Below, piece by piece: positions 31,869 to 40,859 of a stretch of DNA of 64,000 bases (positions within the stretch are counted from its first letter, which is position 1; the number at the start of each line of letters is the position of its first letter). Source of the DNA: Streptomyces sp. PsTaAH-137 (lineage in GTDB: Bacteria; Actinomycetota; Actinomycetes; Streptomycetales; Streptomycetaceae); the NCBI RefSeq assembly GCF_003259365.1, contig NZ_QLLY01000009.1:1-64000 (forward strand). The letters are read 5' to 3'. A program made the translations under genes and the position numbers. The notes under the pieces were generated by a model. That model did no database searches. It worked only from the letters and a program-made list of their open reading frames with translations, and was not told the DNA's origin.

Positions 31869-33639
31869 GGGACGCCGCCCAGCCGACCGCCTCGATCCGC
31901 GACGAGTCCGCCGGCCGCGCCTCGTCGAAGGCGACGCGGCGGCCGTCGGTGACCCGGATGCCGTCCACGTAGACCCCGCGGCCGACATACAGCTGATCCG
32001 TCGTGTACCGCCAGCGCACCCGCACGGACGCGGGGTCGAGGCCGCCGAGATCCGCTTCCAGGCGGTGCCAGGTGCGGCCGGAGAAGCCGTCCACGGCCCC
32101 CGTGTCGTGGGTGTCGGTGAGGTCCGTCGTGAAGGGGAGGGCCTTCCAGGTGCTCCCGCCGTCCGTGGACACCTCCAGGAACACGAAGTCGGAGTGCGGC
32201 TCCGTGTCCCACCACAGAGAGCAGCTGAGCCGTGCGTCCGACGAGGTCAGGCGCAGGTCCGGCAGGGTCAGCGTCGCCGTCGTGGCGCTCGCCGTGCCGG
32301 CGAACCAGGCCGTGCGGCCGTGCGCGGGGCGGACCGCGACCGCCCGTGCCATGTTCGTGCCCGCGGCGACCCGGGGTGCGGAGCCGGACCGCCAGTTCCG
32401 CACGGGGTGCACGGAGTTGCCGAGCACGATGAGGAAGGAGTCGGTCGTCGGGTCGAGGACGATCGAGGTCCCCGTGAAGCCGGTGTGGCCCGCGGTGCGC
32501 GGGGTGGCCATCGCGCCCATGTACCAGTGCTGGTAGAGCTCGAAGCCCAGCCCGTGCTCGTCGCCGGGGAACGCCTGGTTGAAGTCGGTGAACATCAGCT
32601 CCACGGACTTGGCGGAGAGGATGCGCGCGCTGCCGTACACGCCGCCGTTGAGCAGGGTGCGGCCGAGGACCGCCAGGTCCCAGGCGGTGGAGAAGACTCC
32701 CGCGTGGCCCGCGACACCGCCGAGCCCGTAGGCGTTCTCGTCGTGCACCTCGCCCCACACCAGACCGCGGTCGAGACCCGACCAGGGTGCGCGGGCGTCC
32801 TCGGTCGCCGCGACCTTCGGCTTCCAGTCCGCCGGAGGGTTGTAGCGGGTACGGGTCATGCCGAGCGGGCCGGTGACGCGCTCGCGCAGCAGGACGTCGA
32901 GCGTCGTGCCGGTGAGCTTCTCCAGGACGAGCTGGAGGGAGATCAGGTTCAGGTCGGAGTAGAGGTAGACGGTGCCCGGCGGGTTGAGCGGCGCCTCGTT
33001 CCAGATGAGCCGGAGCTGTCCCTCGCGCGTCGGCTCCTTGTACAGCGGGATCCAGGAGCGGAAACCCGAGGTGTGAGTCAGCAGTTGACGGATCGTCACG
33101 TCCTGCTTGCCCGCGCCCGCGAAGTCCGGCAGGTACGAGGCGACCTTCGCCTCCAGTGCGAGACCGCCGCGCTCGATCTCCTGCACGGCGAGGATCGACG
33201 TGAAGAGCTTGGAGACCGACGCCAGGTCGAAGACGGTGTCCTCGGCCATGTCGATCTGGTCGGCGGCCGGGAACTCGACGCCGGTGTCGGTCGCCTCGTC
33301 GTAGTGCTCGTACCTCACCGCCTTGCCGATCGGCTGGTGCAGCGCCACCGTGCCGCCGCGTCCCGCCAGCAGCACGGCGCCCGCGTACCACGGGTGCTTG
33401 GGGGAGGGGTCGAGGAACTTCTCGGCGTCGGCGACGAGTTGGCGCAGATGCCCGGCGAGCAGCCCCGCACGCTCGGGGGGGCCGTGCCGCAGCGTCGGTC
33501 GCCGCTTCGGTTCCGCGGCCGCGGCGGGGCCCGCGGGGAACGGCGCGAGGGCGAGCGCCCCGCCCAGCGCGAGGGCCGCGGCGCCGAGTCCGCGCCGGGT
33601 GAGCCCGGCCCGTGATCTGTCCTGGTCCCCTGAGCGCAT
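31861..33639 (-). CDS. Secreted serine hydrolase, beta-lactamase family (class C/EstB type)
   Basis: Exported protein of 592 aa. A twin-arginine signal (LTRRGLGAAALALGGALALA then AAAAEP) leads into a penicillin-binding/beta-lactamase fold. The catalytic SxxK is in DLASVSKLFTS, the second element YSD replaces YxN, and the third is AGHTGFTG in place of KTG. After ~400 residues a C-terminal beta-rich domain (WDTEPHSDFVFLEVSTDGG, RVRWRYTTDQL) looks like a jelly-roll or immune-inhibitor-type carbohydrate-binding module. Probably a cell-wall or ester hydrolase rather than an antibiotic lactamase. The ATG has GGAGG six bases upstream, and a GAAAG-TAT-CTTTC palindrome lies close upstream. Confidence 0.85.
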   Translation of the reverse strand: MRSGDQDRSRAGLTRRGLGAAALALGGALALAPFPAGPAAAAEPKRRPTLRHGPPERAGLLAGHLRQLVADAEKFLDPSPKHPWYAGAVLLAGRGGTVALHQPIGKAVRYEHYDEATDTGVEFPAADQIDMAEDTVFDLASVSKLFTSILAVQEIERGGLALEAKVASYLPDFAGAGKQDVTIRQLLTHTSGFRSWIPLYKEPTREGQLRLIWNEAPLNPPGTVYLYSDLNLISLQLVLEKLTGTTLDVLLRERVTGPLGMTRTRYNPPADWKPKVAATEDARAPWSGLDRGLVWGEVHDENAYGLGGVAGHAGVFSTAWDLAVLGRTLLNGGVYGSARILSAKSVELMFTDFNQAFPGDEHGLGFELYQHWYMGAMATPRTAGHTGFTGTSIVLDPTTDSFLIVLGNSVHPVRNWRSGSAPRVAAGTNMARAVAVRPAHGRTAWFAGTASATTATLTLPDLRLTSSDARLSCSLWWDTEPHSDFVFLEVSTDGGSTWKALPFTTDLTDTHDTGAVDGFSGRTWHRLEADLGGLDPASVRVRWRYTTDQLYVGRGVYVDGIRVTDGRRVAFDEARPADSSRIEAVGWAASRD

Positions 33640-33652
33640 CAACAGCCTCCTG

Positions 33653-33665
33653 AAAGTATCTTTCG
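33653..33665. promoter_or_regulatory. Palindrome GAAAGTATCTTTC upstream of the secreted hydrolase
   Basis: A perfect 5+5 palindrome around TAT lies 14-26 bases upstream of the hydrolase start codon, and a partial copy (GTGAAAGATTC) follows near 33681. It may be an operator for an RpiR- or LacI-type regulator; that identity is only a guess. Confidence 0.4.
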
Positions 33666-33747
33666 GGATCCACCACGACGGGTGAAAGATTCATGTCAAG
33701 ACTGCTCCGTGTCAACCACCCGGGCCCCGTGCCCACCCTGTAAAGAA

Positions 33748-33764
33748 TCTGACGCTGCATCAGA
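33748..33764. promoter_or_regulatory. Operator-like palindrome TCTGAC-N5-ATCAGA (site 1)
   Basis: The 17-bp site, followed by AAACCTCTT, closely matches the one at 45873-45889, including flanking bases (AA before, AAAAC after). It lies about 45 bases before the nitronate monooxygenase-like gene. Confidence 0.65.
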
Positions 33765-33806
33765 AAACCTCTTCCGTCGGCCGGCCGGCTGCGGCATCCT
33801 GCGCGC

Positions 33807-34907
33807 ATGCAGACGGAGCTGAGCAAGAAACTGGGGATCGAGCACGCCGTCTTCGGCTTCACACCGTTTCCCGCGGTGGCCGCGGCCATCAGCAGAGCCG
33901 GCGGTCTCGGCGTACTCGGCGCGGTCCGCTACACGGCACCCGACGAACTCCAGCGCGACCTCGACTGGCTGCACGAACACGCGGGCGGCAGGCCCTACGG
34001 ACTCGACGTCGTCATGCCCGCCAAGAAGGTCGAGGGCGTGACGGAGGCCGACGTCGAGGCGATGATCCCGGAGAGCCACCGGCAGTACGTGACGGACACC
34101 CTCGCCAAGTACGGCGTGCCCGAACTCGCGGAAGGGGAGGCGTCCGGCTGGCGGATCACCGGCTGGATGGAGCAGGTCGCCCGCAACCAGCTCGACGTCG
34201 CCTTCGACTACCCGATCAAGCTCCTCGCCAACGCCCTCGGCTCACCCCCGGCCGATGTCATCGCCCGCGCCCACGAGCACGACGTCCTCGTCGCCGCGCT
34301 CGCGGGCAGCGCCCGGCACGCCCGCAAGCACGCGGACGCGGGCATCGACATCGTCGTCGCCCAGGGCTACGAGGCCGGCGGGCACACCGGCGAGATCGCC
34401 TCCATGGTGCTCACGCCCGAAGCCGTCGAGGCCGTGGCCCCGCTGCCCGTCCTCGCCGCCGGCGGCATCGGCAGCGGGCAGCAGGTCGCCGCCGCCCTCG
34501 CGCTCGGCGCGCAGGGAGTCTGGCTCGGCTCGGTGTGGCTGACGACCACCGAGGCCGACATGCACTCCCCGGCCGTCACCCGCAAGCTGCTCGCCGCAGG
34601 GTCCGGCGACACCGTGCGCTCGCGCGCTCTCACGGGTAAGCCCGCGCGTCAGTTGCGGACCGAGTGGACCGACGCCTGGGACGACCCGGCCGGGCCCGGC
34701 ACCCTGCCGATGCCGTTGCAGGGGCTGCTCGTCGCCGAGGCGGTGTCCCGGATCCAGAAGTACGAGGTGGAGCCGCTGCTGGGCACGCCCGTCGGGCAGA
34801 TCGTCGGCCGGATGAACGAGGAACGGTCCGTCCAGGCCGTCTTCGACGAGCTGACCCGCGACTTCGAGAAGGCCATCGACAGGATCAACCGGATCGCAGG
34901 GCGATAG
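33807..34907 (+). CDS. Nitronate monooxygenase-family flavoprotein
   Basis: TIM-barrel FMN enzyme of 366 aa. It opens LSKKLGIEHAVFGFTPFPAV and AAAISRAGGLGVLGAVRY, the usual family N-terminus. The FMN-binding stretch QGYEAGGHTGEIASMV carries the conserved His of this superfamily, and LPVLAAGGIGSGQQVAAALALGAQGVWLGS follows. Relatives oxidise alkyl nitronates, but in actinobacterial sterol and acyl-CoA clusters some act as flavin oxidoreductases on CoA-thioester intermediates. The location before a CoA ligase, behind an operator shared with a FadD19/EchA19-like pair, favours a catabolic role here. Confidence 0.85.
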   Translation: MQTELSKKLGIEHAVFGFTPFPAVAAAISRAGGLGVLGAVRYTAPDELQRDLDWLHEHAGGRPYGLDVVMPAKKVEGVTEADVEAMIPESHRQYVTDTLAKYGVPELAEGEASGWRITGWMEQVARNQLDVAFDYPIKLLANALGSPPADVIARAHEHDVLVAALAGSARHARKHADAGIDIVVAQGYEAGGHTGEIASMVLTPEAVEAVAPLPVLAAGGIGSGQQVAAALALGAQGVWLGSVWLTTTEADMHSPAVTRKLLAAGSGDTVRSRALTGKPARQLRTEWTDAWDDPAGPGTLPMPLQGLLVAEAVSRIQKYEVEPLLGTPVGQIVGRMNEERSVQAVFDELTRDFEKAIDRINRIAGR

Positions 34908-34930
34908 CGCCATCGTCGCCGGGTGCCGGC

Positions 34931-34983
34931 CGCGCCCCTGAAGGGCGACGGAGCTCGCTTCAGGGGCGCGGGGAACTGCGCGA
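34931..34983. repeat. Dispersed Streptomyces repeat with 13-bp inverted arms
   Basis: CGCGCCCCTGAAG (34931-34943) is the exact reverse complement of CTTCAGGGGCGCG (34958-34970), which continues into the repeat core CAGGGGCGCGGGGAACTGCG (from 34961) and then CGA. The same core occurs twice, inverted, at 46791-46901. It lies between the nitronate monooxygenase-like and CoA ligase genes. Confidence 0.8.
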
Positions 34984-35048
34984 AAGCCACGACGAGAGCC
35001 GCACCCGACCACGCCGCCCCTCCCGCCACCCCAGAAGGGAACGACCCC

Positions 35049-36605
35049 ATGCCCGACCAGACACCCCCGAACGGCTTCTGGGCCCAAGCCGCGGCGGAGC
35101 CGGACCGTATCGCGCTGATCGCCCCCGACGGCGAGCAATGGACAGCGGCCCGCCTCCACGCGGCGGCCAACACAATGGTCGCGGGCCTGCGCCAGGCGGG
35201 CCTGCGACGAGGTGACTCCTTCGCCGTCGTCCTCCCCAACGGCGTCGAGTTCTTCACGGCCCACCTGGCCGCGTCCCAGGCCGGCTTCTACCTGGTCCCG
35301 GTCAACCACCACCTCGTAGGACCGGAGATCGCCTGGATCGTCTCCGACTCCGGCGCCAAGGTCCTCATCGCCCACGAGCGCTTCGCCGACCAGGCCCGCG
35401 CCGCCGCCGACGAGGCGGACCTCCCCGCCACCCACCGCTACGCCGTCGGCGCCATCGACACCTTCCGCCCGTACGCCGAACTCCTCGACGGTCAGGACGA
35501 CGCGCCGCCCGCCGACCGCACGCTCGGCTGGGTCATGAACTACACCTCCGGGACCACGGGCCGCCCGCGCGGCATCCGCCGCCCGCTGCCCGGCAAGCTC
35601 CCCGAGGAGACCTACCTCGGCGGGTTCCTCGGCATCTTCGGTATCAAGCCGTTCGACGACAACGTCCACCTGGTCTGCTCACCGCTCTACCACACGGCCG
35701 TGCTCCAGTTCGCGGGAGCCGCCCTCCACATCGGCCACCGGCTGGTCCTGATGGACAGGTGGACGCCCGAGGAGATGCTCCGCGTCATCGACACCCACCG
35801 GTGCACGCACACGCACATGGTGCCGACGCAGTTCCACCGGCTGCTCGCCCTGCCGCAGGAGACCAAGGACCGCTACGACGTGAGCAGCATGCGGCACGCG
35901 ATCCACGGCGCCGCGCCCTGCCCCGACCACGTCAAACGCGCGATGATCGACTGGTGGGGGACGTGCGTCGAGGAGTACTACGCGGCCAGTGAGGGCGGCG
36001 GCGCGTTCGCGACGGCCGAGGACTGGCTGAAGAAGCCGGGAACGGTCGGCAAGGCATGGCCCATCAGCGAACTGGCCGTCTTCGACGACGACGGCAACCG
36101 GCTCCCGGCCGGTGAACTCGGCACCGTCTACCTCAAGATGAGCACCGGCGGATTCTCGTACCACAAGGACGAGAACAAGACGAAGAAGAACCGCATCGGC
36201 GACTTCTTCACCGTCGGCGACCTCGGTGTCATCGACGAGGACGGCTATCTCTTCCTGCGCGACCGCAAGATCGACATGATCATCTCGGGGGGCGTCAACA
36301 TCTACCCCGCCGAGATCGAGTCCGCGCTCCTCACCCACCCCGCCGTCGCCGACGCGGCCGCCTTCGGGATCCCGCACGACGACTGGGGCGAGGAGGTCAA
36401 GGCCGTCGTCGAGGTCGCCGAGGGCCGCACCGCCGGGGACGAGCTGGCCGCGGAGATCCTGGCCCATTGCGAGACGCAGCTCGCCGGGTACAAGCGGCCC
36501 AAGAGCGTCGACTTCATCGAGACGATGCCGCGCGACCCCAACGGCAAGCTGTACAAGCGGCGGCTGCGCGACCCGTACTGGGAGGGGCGCACCCGGGCCG
36601 TGTGA
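35049..36605 (+). CDS. Acyl-CoA synthetase (AMP-forming)
   Basis: ANL-superfamily ligase of 518 aa joining a carboxylic acid to CoA with ATP. Motifs are NYTSGTTGRPRGI (phosphate loop), the conserved EEYYAASEGGG acyl-adenylate region, GDLGVIDEDGYLFLRDRKID (hinge) and MPRDPNGKLYKRRLRDP, which carries the catalytic Lys. From memory it is closest to actinobacterial ligases of fatty or bile/steroid acids. The ATG at 35049 follows GAAGGGA. The preceding repeat element lies in the gap after the nitronate monooxygenase-like gene, and the two may be one transcript. Confidence 0.9.
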   Translation: MPDQTPPNGFWAQAAAEPDRIALIAPDGEQWTAARLHAAANTMVAGLRQAGLRRGDSFAVVLPNGVEFFTAHLAASQAGFYLVPVNHHLVGPEIAWIVSDSGAKVLIAHERFADQARAAADEADLPATHRYAVGAIDTFRPYAELLDGQDDAPPADRTLGWVMNYTSGTTGRPRGIRRPLPGKLPEETYLGGFLGIFGIKPFDDNVHLVCSPLYHTAVLQFAGAALHIGHRLVLMDRWTPEEMLRVIDTHRCTHTHMVPTQFHRLLALPQETKDRYDVSSMRHAIHGAAPCPDHVKRAMIDWWGTCVEEYYAASEGGGAFATAEDWLKKPGTVGKAWPISELAVFDDDGNRLPAGELGTVYLKMSTGGFSYHKDENKTKKNRIGDFFTVGDLGVIDEDGYLFLRDRKIDMIISGGVNIYPAEIESALLTHPAVADAAAFGIPHDDWGEEVKAVVEVAEGRTAGDELAAEILAHCETQLAGYKRPKSVDFIETMPRDPNGKLYKRRLRDPYWEGRTRAV

Positions 36606-36638
36606 CCGGGGCCGCCCCTCCCGCCGGGGTGCGCGGGA

Positions 36639-39056
36639 TCAGCCGCGCACCCGCACCACCTTCAGCGCGGGCGACTTCCGGATGTCCTGCTCGCAGAAGC
36701 GCTCCGTGACCCACTTGCTCCCGGAGAAGAGCCGTGTCTGGTCGCTGAAGTGCGCCGAGTCAGGGTTCGACGACTGGGAGTACGTGAGCAGCGTGCGCGC
36801 CACCGGGCAGCGGCCGCCGTCCCAGCCGACGGCCTGGATGTAGCTGGAGCCGTGCACGACCTCGGTGTAACCGCCGCCCGCGGCGTTCCAGACCGGCTCG
36901 ACCTTGTTCCAGACGCCGAGCCCTTCCGTGCCGCCGTGCACCGGGATGCGCCGGCCGTCACGCACCACGAACTGGTGGTCGCCGAGTTTCGCGTTCAACG
37001 GGATGTCCGCGGCCCGCAGTTCGGCCACCGTGTCGGCGAGCGCCGTGGCGAAGGCAGGTACCTGCGTATCGAGGGTGTTCGGCGTGCCCACCGGGTCCGC
37101 CGCCGAGAACGGCACCTTCCACAACTGCGCCGCCGGGACCGCCGCGCTGAGCCTGCGCCAGAACCGGTCGAAGAGCAGCGCGCCCCGGCTGCCGGTGCCC
37201 ATGGTGCGGTCCCAGCCCTTCAGGACGCCGCACGCGGCGGACACGTCGACCGCTTTTCCGTCGCTGCCCGTCGCCGTGCCGCCGGGCAGCGCGGCGCACG
37301 CCCGCGCGGTGTCCGCCGCCGCGAGATCCCCGGCCGGGGCCCGGTCCGCGAACTGCTGCTTCTGCAGATCGGCGACCGTCAGACCACCCTGTCCGGCCAT
37401 CGCCGCGACGTCCTCGACGGCGCCCCGGGTGCGCATCGAGCGCGGGGTGCCGACCGTTCCGAAGATCCGCTCGTACCCGGTCAGGGGCCGGTCGGCATTG
37501 GCCAGCCAGGCGCTGTCGTTGGAGTTCTCCGCGTAGGGTGCGTCCTTGAGCACGGGCATCTTCGCGGGACCGAAGATCCCGGGCTGCACCGCGTCCTTGT
37601 CGCGGCCCAGCGCGCAGTCACCGCGCGAACCGTCCAGGACCGCGACGCCCGACGCCGGGTACGTGGCCTTGCCGAGCGGCGTCGAGCAGCGGGCCGCCAG
37701 ATCGTCGGTGATGCGCGGCAGCACCTGCGACTGGGTGAAGAGCGAGTGCCCCGCGGAGTCGGCGGCGATCGTGTTCACCCACGGAATGCCCTGGGAGCGG
37801 CGCAGGGACGCCAGCACGTCGTCCGTCGAGCGCGCCTTGCTGAAGCCGAGCGCCGTGTCCGAGGCCCGCAGGTTGACCGCGTTCGGATCGTTCAGCGCGT
37901 ACGCCGTCGTGGCCGTCCAGGGCAGCGGCAGCGAGGCGCCGAGCGAGGTGACGACCGGCCCGTACCGCGTCCACCACTGGGTCCGCGTCACGTCCTTGCC
38001 GCCCTTCACGGGCACGGTCACGGTCCGCTTCGTCATCTTCTCCGGCTCGCCGCCCACGAGATACGTGGTCGGGTCGGAGGAATCGAGGGTGAGCTGATGC
38101 AGATTGAGGGTGACGCCGGTCGCGACCGTGTGGCTCCACGCCACGTGCGCGTTGTGGCCGATCGAGATCGTCGTGGTGCCGAGCAACGAGCCGCCCATGA
38201 CGTTCAGTTCACCGGGGATCGTCTGCTGCGACTGCCAGAAGCGACGGCCGCCCTGCCACGGGTAGTGCGGATTGCCGAGAAGCAGCCCGCGCCCGTTCGC
38301 GGTCGTCGCCCCGCTGAACGCGACCGCGTTCGACCCCATGTCGGAGTCTTCCTGGCTGAACAACTCGGACGCTGCGCGCGCGAGTTTCTTCGTGTCGGTG
38401 GGGGCCGGGTTCGCCGTGGTCGTCGACGACGGCGGCTGCGCGGCCGTGATCCCGTCGATCCCGCGGCCCTGCCCGCCGAGCACCGAGATCGCGAACCCGC
38501 GCGCGGCGACGTCGAGTTCGGTCACCGGCCGCACCCAGGCCGCGCCCTTGCACGCGGGATCGGTGACGCGGTTCTGCCGCAGCCACGCGTTGTACCCCGC
38601 GGCCCAGCCCCGCATCCCGTCCTTCACGGCCTTGCTGGGACCGGCCGGCGCGGGCGTCGCCAGCAGCTTCTCCACTGTCCGTGACTGCCGTACGCCCTTG
38701 AAGTACAGGTCGCTGGAGAGGTTCCCGGCCGCCGAGGAGAGCGAGCCGTCCGGCGCGGCGTCCGCGCCGAACCAGCGCGAGCGCTCACCGCGCAGCGTCA
38801 CGAACCCGTCGGCGAGCGTGCACACCTGATCGGCGGCCTGCGCCCAGCCGGTGCCGAAGCCGAGGTTCGTGTAGTCCTCGGCCTCGATGTGCGGAATGCC
38901 GTACTCGGTGTAGCGGATCGTGGCGGACAGACCGCCGCCGTGCGGGCGCTCCGGGCGGTCGGCCGCCGCCGACGGCAGCGCGGCCGCCGCCGTGAGGACG
39001 GTCAACAGGGCCGTGCCGACTGCCGCGAGGCGCCGTTGTCTCGGGCGGATTCGCAT
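36639..39056 (-). CDS. Secreted penicillin acylase-family amidase
   Basis: Ntn-hydrolase precursor of 805 aa. A Sec signal (RLAAVGTALLTVLTAAAALP, cleaved after about residue 32) precedes the alpha chain, which includes HIEAEDYTNLGFGTGWAQAAD. Autocatalytic cleavage should occur before S242 in DSDMGSNAVAFSG, freeing the nucleophile of the beta chain. The family includes aculeacin A and acyl-homoserine-lactone acylases, which remove acyl chains from amides. Here it may free fatty acids or quench signals, feeding the neighbouring CoA ligases; that is inference. The start ATG at 39056 has GGGAG four bases upstream. Confidence 0.9.
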   Translation of the reverse strand: MRIRPRQRRLAAVGTALLTVLTAAAALPSAAADRPERPHGGGLSATIRYTEYGIPHIEAEDYTNLGFGTGWAQAADQVCTLADGFVTLRGERSRWFGADAAPDGSLSSAAGNLSSDLYFKGVRQSRTVEKLLATPAPAGPSKAVKDGMRGWAAGYNAWLRQNRVTDPACKGAAWVRPVTELDVAARGFAISVLGGQGRGIDGITAAQPPSSTTTANPAPTDTKKLARAASELFSQEDSDMGSNAVAFSGATTANGRGLLLGNPHYPWQGGRRFWQSQQTIPGELNVMGGSLLGTTTISIGHNAHVAWSHTVATGVTLNLHQLTLDSSDPTTYLVGGEPEKMTKRTVTVPVKGGKDVTRTQWWTRYGPVVTSLGASLPLPWTATTAYALNDPNAVNLRASDTALGFSKARSTDDVLASLRRSQGIPWVNTIAADSAGHSLFTQSQVLPRITDDLAARCSTPLGKATYPASGVAVLDGSRGDCALGRDKDAVQPGIFGPAKMPVLKDAPYAENSNDSAWLANADRPLTGYERIFGTVGTPRSMRTRGAVEDVAAMAGQGGLTVADLQKQQFADRAPAGDLAAADTARACAALPGGTATGSDGKAVDVSAACGVLKGWDRTMGTGSRGALLFDRFWRRLSAAVPAAQLWKVPFSAADPVGTPNTLDTQVPAFATALADTVAELRAADIPLNAKLGDHQFVVRDGRRIPVHGGTEGLGVWNKVEPVWNAAGGGYTEVVHGSSYIQAVGWDGGRCPVARTLLTYSQSSNPDSAHFSDQTRLFSGSKWVTERFCEQDIRKSPALKVVRVRG

Positions 39057-39138
39057 CGTGCTCCCAACTGTCGTGAGGGCAAAGGCGGTTGAGCGTACCA
39101 GCGAGTATGTCGACTGCCGAGGGGTGGTGGCACGTGTC

Positions 39139-39167
39139 TTGACCTGGCGTCGGTCACCCCGCAGGAT
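39139..39167 (+). promoter_or_regulatory. Vegetative-type promoter, leaderless CoA ligase transcript
   Basis: TTGACC (39139-39144) and CAGGAT (39162-39167) are separated by exactly 17 bases, and the ATG follows six bases later, so the transcript probably begins at or near the start codon. Confidence 0.6.
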
Positions 39168-39173
39168 CACGCC

Positions 39174-40721
39174 ATGACGAGTCCATCAAGGGCACAGAGG
39201 GCACACGGGACCGAGCGGACACCGGCCGCGGCGGCGGCCGTCAGTACCGTCGACGGAGTGCTGCGGCGCAGCGCCCGCCGCGCCCCGGAGCGGGTCGCGC
39301 TGCGGTACGGGCCGCGCTCATGGACGTACGCGGAACTCGACGACGCCGTCTCCCGCGCGGCCGGGCTGCTGCGCGGCCTCGGTCTCGCGCCCGGCGACCG
39401 GGTCGGCGCCTACGGGCACAACTCCGACGCGTACCTGATCGGCTTCCTCGCCTGCTCCCGGGCCGGCCTCGTGCACGTCCCCGTCAATCAGAACCTCACC
39501 GGGGACGACCTCGCCTACATCGTGCGCCAGTCGGGAAGCGCCCTGGTGCTCACCGACCCCGGTCTCGCCGGGCGCCTCCCGGACGGCGTCGGCACGCTGC
39601 TGCTGCGCGACGCCGACGAGTCGCTGCTCGACCGGCTGCCCGCCGCCGTCCCCTACGACGGCGATCCGCCGGACGCGGACGACCTCGTCCAACTGCTCTA
39701 CACGTCCGGGACGACGGCCCTGCCCAAGGGCGCGATGATGTCCCACCGCGCCCTGGTCCACGAGTACGTGAGCGCCGTCCACGCCCTGGACCTGGCGGCG
39801 ACGGACCGTCCCGTGCACTCGCTGCCGCTCTACCACTCGGCGCAGATGCACGTCTTCCTGCTGCCCTACCTCGCGGTCGGCGCCACCAACACCCTCCTGG
39901 ACGCGCCCGCCGCGGACCGGATCTTCGACCTGGTGGAGGCGGGCGAGGCCGACAGTCTGTTCGCGCCGCCGACGGTGTGGATCGGCCTCTCCCAGCATCC
40001 GGACTTCGCGGTCCGCGAGCTGAGCGGACTGCGCAAGGCGTACTACGGCGCCTCGATCATGCCGGTGCCGGTCCTGGAGCGGCTGCGCGCCAGGCTGCCC
40101 GGTCTCGCCTTCTACAACTGCTTCGGGCAGAGCGAGATCGGCCCGCTCGCCTGCGTCCTCGGCCCCGATGAGCACGAGGGCCGGATGGACTCCTGCGGGC
40201 GGCCGGTGCTGTTCGTCGAGGCGAAGGTCGTCGACGAGGACGGCAAGGACGTGCCCGACGGCACGCCCGGCGAAGTCGTCTACCGCTCACCGCAGTTGTG
40301 CGACGGCTACTGGGACAAGGAACAGGAGAGCCAGGAGGCGTTCCGGGACGGGTGGTTCCGGTCCGGCGACCTCGCCGTGCGCGACGGCGAGGGCTACTTC
40401 ACCGTCGTCGACCGGGTGAAGGACGTCATCAACTCCGGGGGCGTACTCGTCGCGTCACGGCAGGTCGAGGACGCCCTCTACACCCACCCCGCGGTGGCGG
40501 AGACCGCCGTCATCGGGCTGCCCGACGAGCGCTGGATCGAGGCGGTGACCGCCGTCGTGGTCCGCTCGGCCGAGGTGACCGAGGCCGAACTCGTCGACCA
40601 CGCGCGCGAGCGGCTCGCCCACTTCAAGGCGCCGAAGCGGATCGTGTTCGTCGACGAACTGCCGCGCAACGCGAGCGGCAAGATCCTCAAGAGGGAGCTG
40701 CGCGACCGCTTCGGCGACTGA
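39174..40721 (+). CDS. Acyl-CoA synthetase (AMP-forming), FadD-like
   Basis: Second ANL ligase, 515 aa. Motifs: QLLYTSGTTALPKGAMMSH (phosphate loop), YNCFGQSEIGPLA, GWFRSGDLAVRDGEGYFTVV, DRVKDVINSGG and PRNASGKILKRELRDRFGD, whose Lys is catalytic. From memory it is like the fatty-acyl-CoA ligase branch containing FadD13. It is divergent from the secreted acylase, with both promoters in 117 bases, which suggests that acids released outside are activated inside by this enzyme. Confidence 0.9.
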   Translation: MTSPSRAQRAHGTERTPAAAAAVSTVDGVLRRSARRAPERVALRYGPRSWTYAELDDAVSRAAGLLRGLGLAPGDRVGAYGHNSDAYLIGFLACSRAGLVHVPVNQNLTGDDLAYIVRQSGSALVLTDPGLAGRLPDGVGTLLLRDADESLLDRLPAAVPYDGDPPDADDLVQLLYTSGTTALPKGAMMSHRALVHEYVSAVHALDLAATDRPVHSLPLYHSAQMHVFLLPYLAVGATNTLLDAPAADRIFDLVEAGEADSLFAPPTVWIGLSQHPDFAVRELSGLRKAYYGASIMPVPVLERLRARLPGLAFYNCFGQSEIGPLACVLGPDEHEGRMDSCGRPVLFVEAKVVDEDGKDVPDGTPGEVVYRSPQLCDGYWDKEQESQEAFRDGWFRSGDLAVRDGEGYFTVVDRVKDVINSGGVLVASRQVEDALYTHPAVAETAVIGLPDERWIEAVTAVVVRSAEVTEAELVDHARERLAHFKAPKRIVFVDELPRNASGKILKRELRDRFGD

Positions 40722-40859
40722 CCGCGGACGGGGCGTGCTTTACGTTCATTGAGTTCCCTGAACAGGCCGTATTGCCGGGCCCCGCGTGGGAGTTAGTGTC
40801 CCGGCGATCGGCCCGGCCGCGGACGACCCGCGGCCGCCGCGCCGCCCGAAGGGAACTCC

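Noticed and set aside
31861..33639. Antibiotic-resistance beta-lactamase
   Set aside because: The KTG and YxN elements are HTG and YSD, the protein is far longer than class C lactamases and has an added beta-rich domain, so an esterase or cell-wall hydrolase role is more likely.
31403..33889. An 828-codon minus-strand frame covering the secreted hydrolase
   Set aside because: Mostly an out-of-frame shadow; only the short esterase remnant at 31575-31868 carries recognisable homology and is reported as a pseudogene.
36750..38684. Long plus-strand open frame over the penicillin acylase gene
   Set aside because: Arg/His/Val-rich, without motifs, antisense to an 805-aa enzyme with signal peptide and catalytic site.
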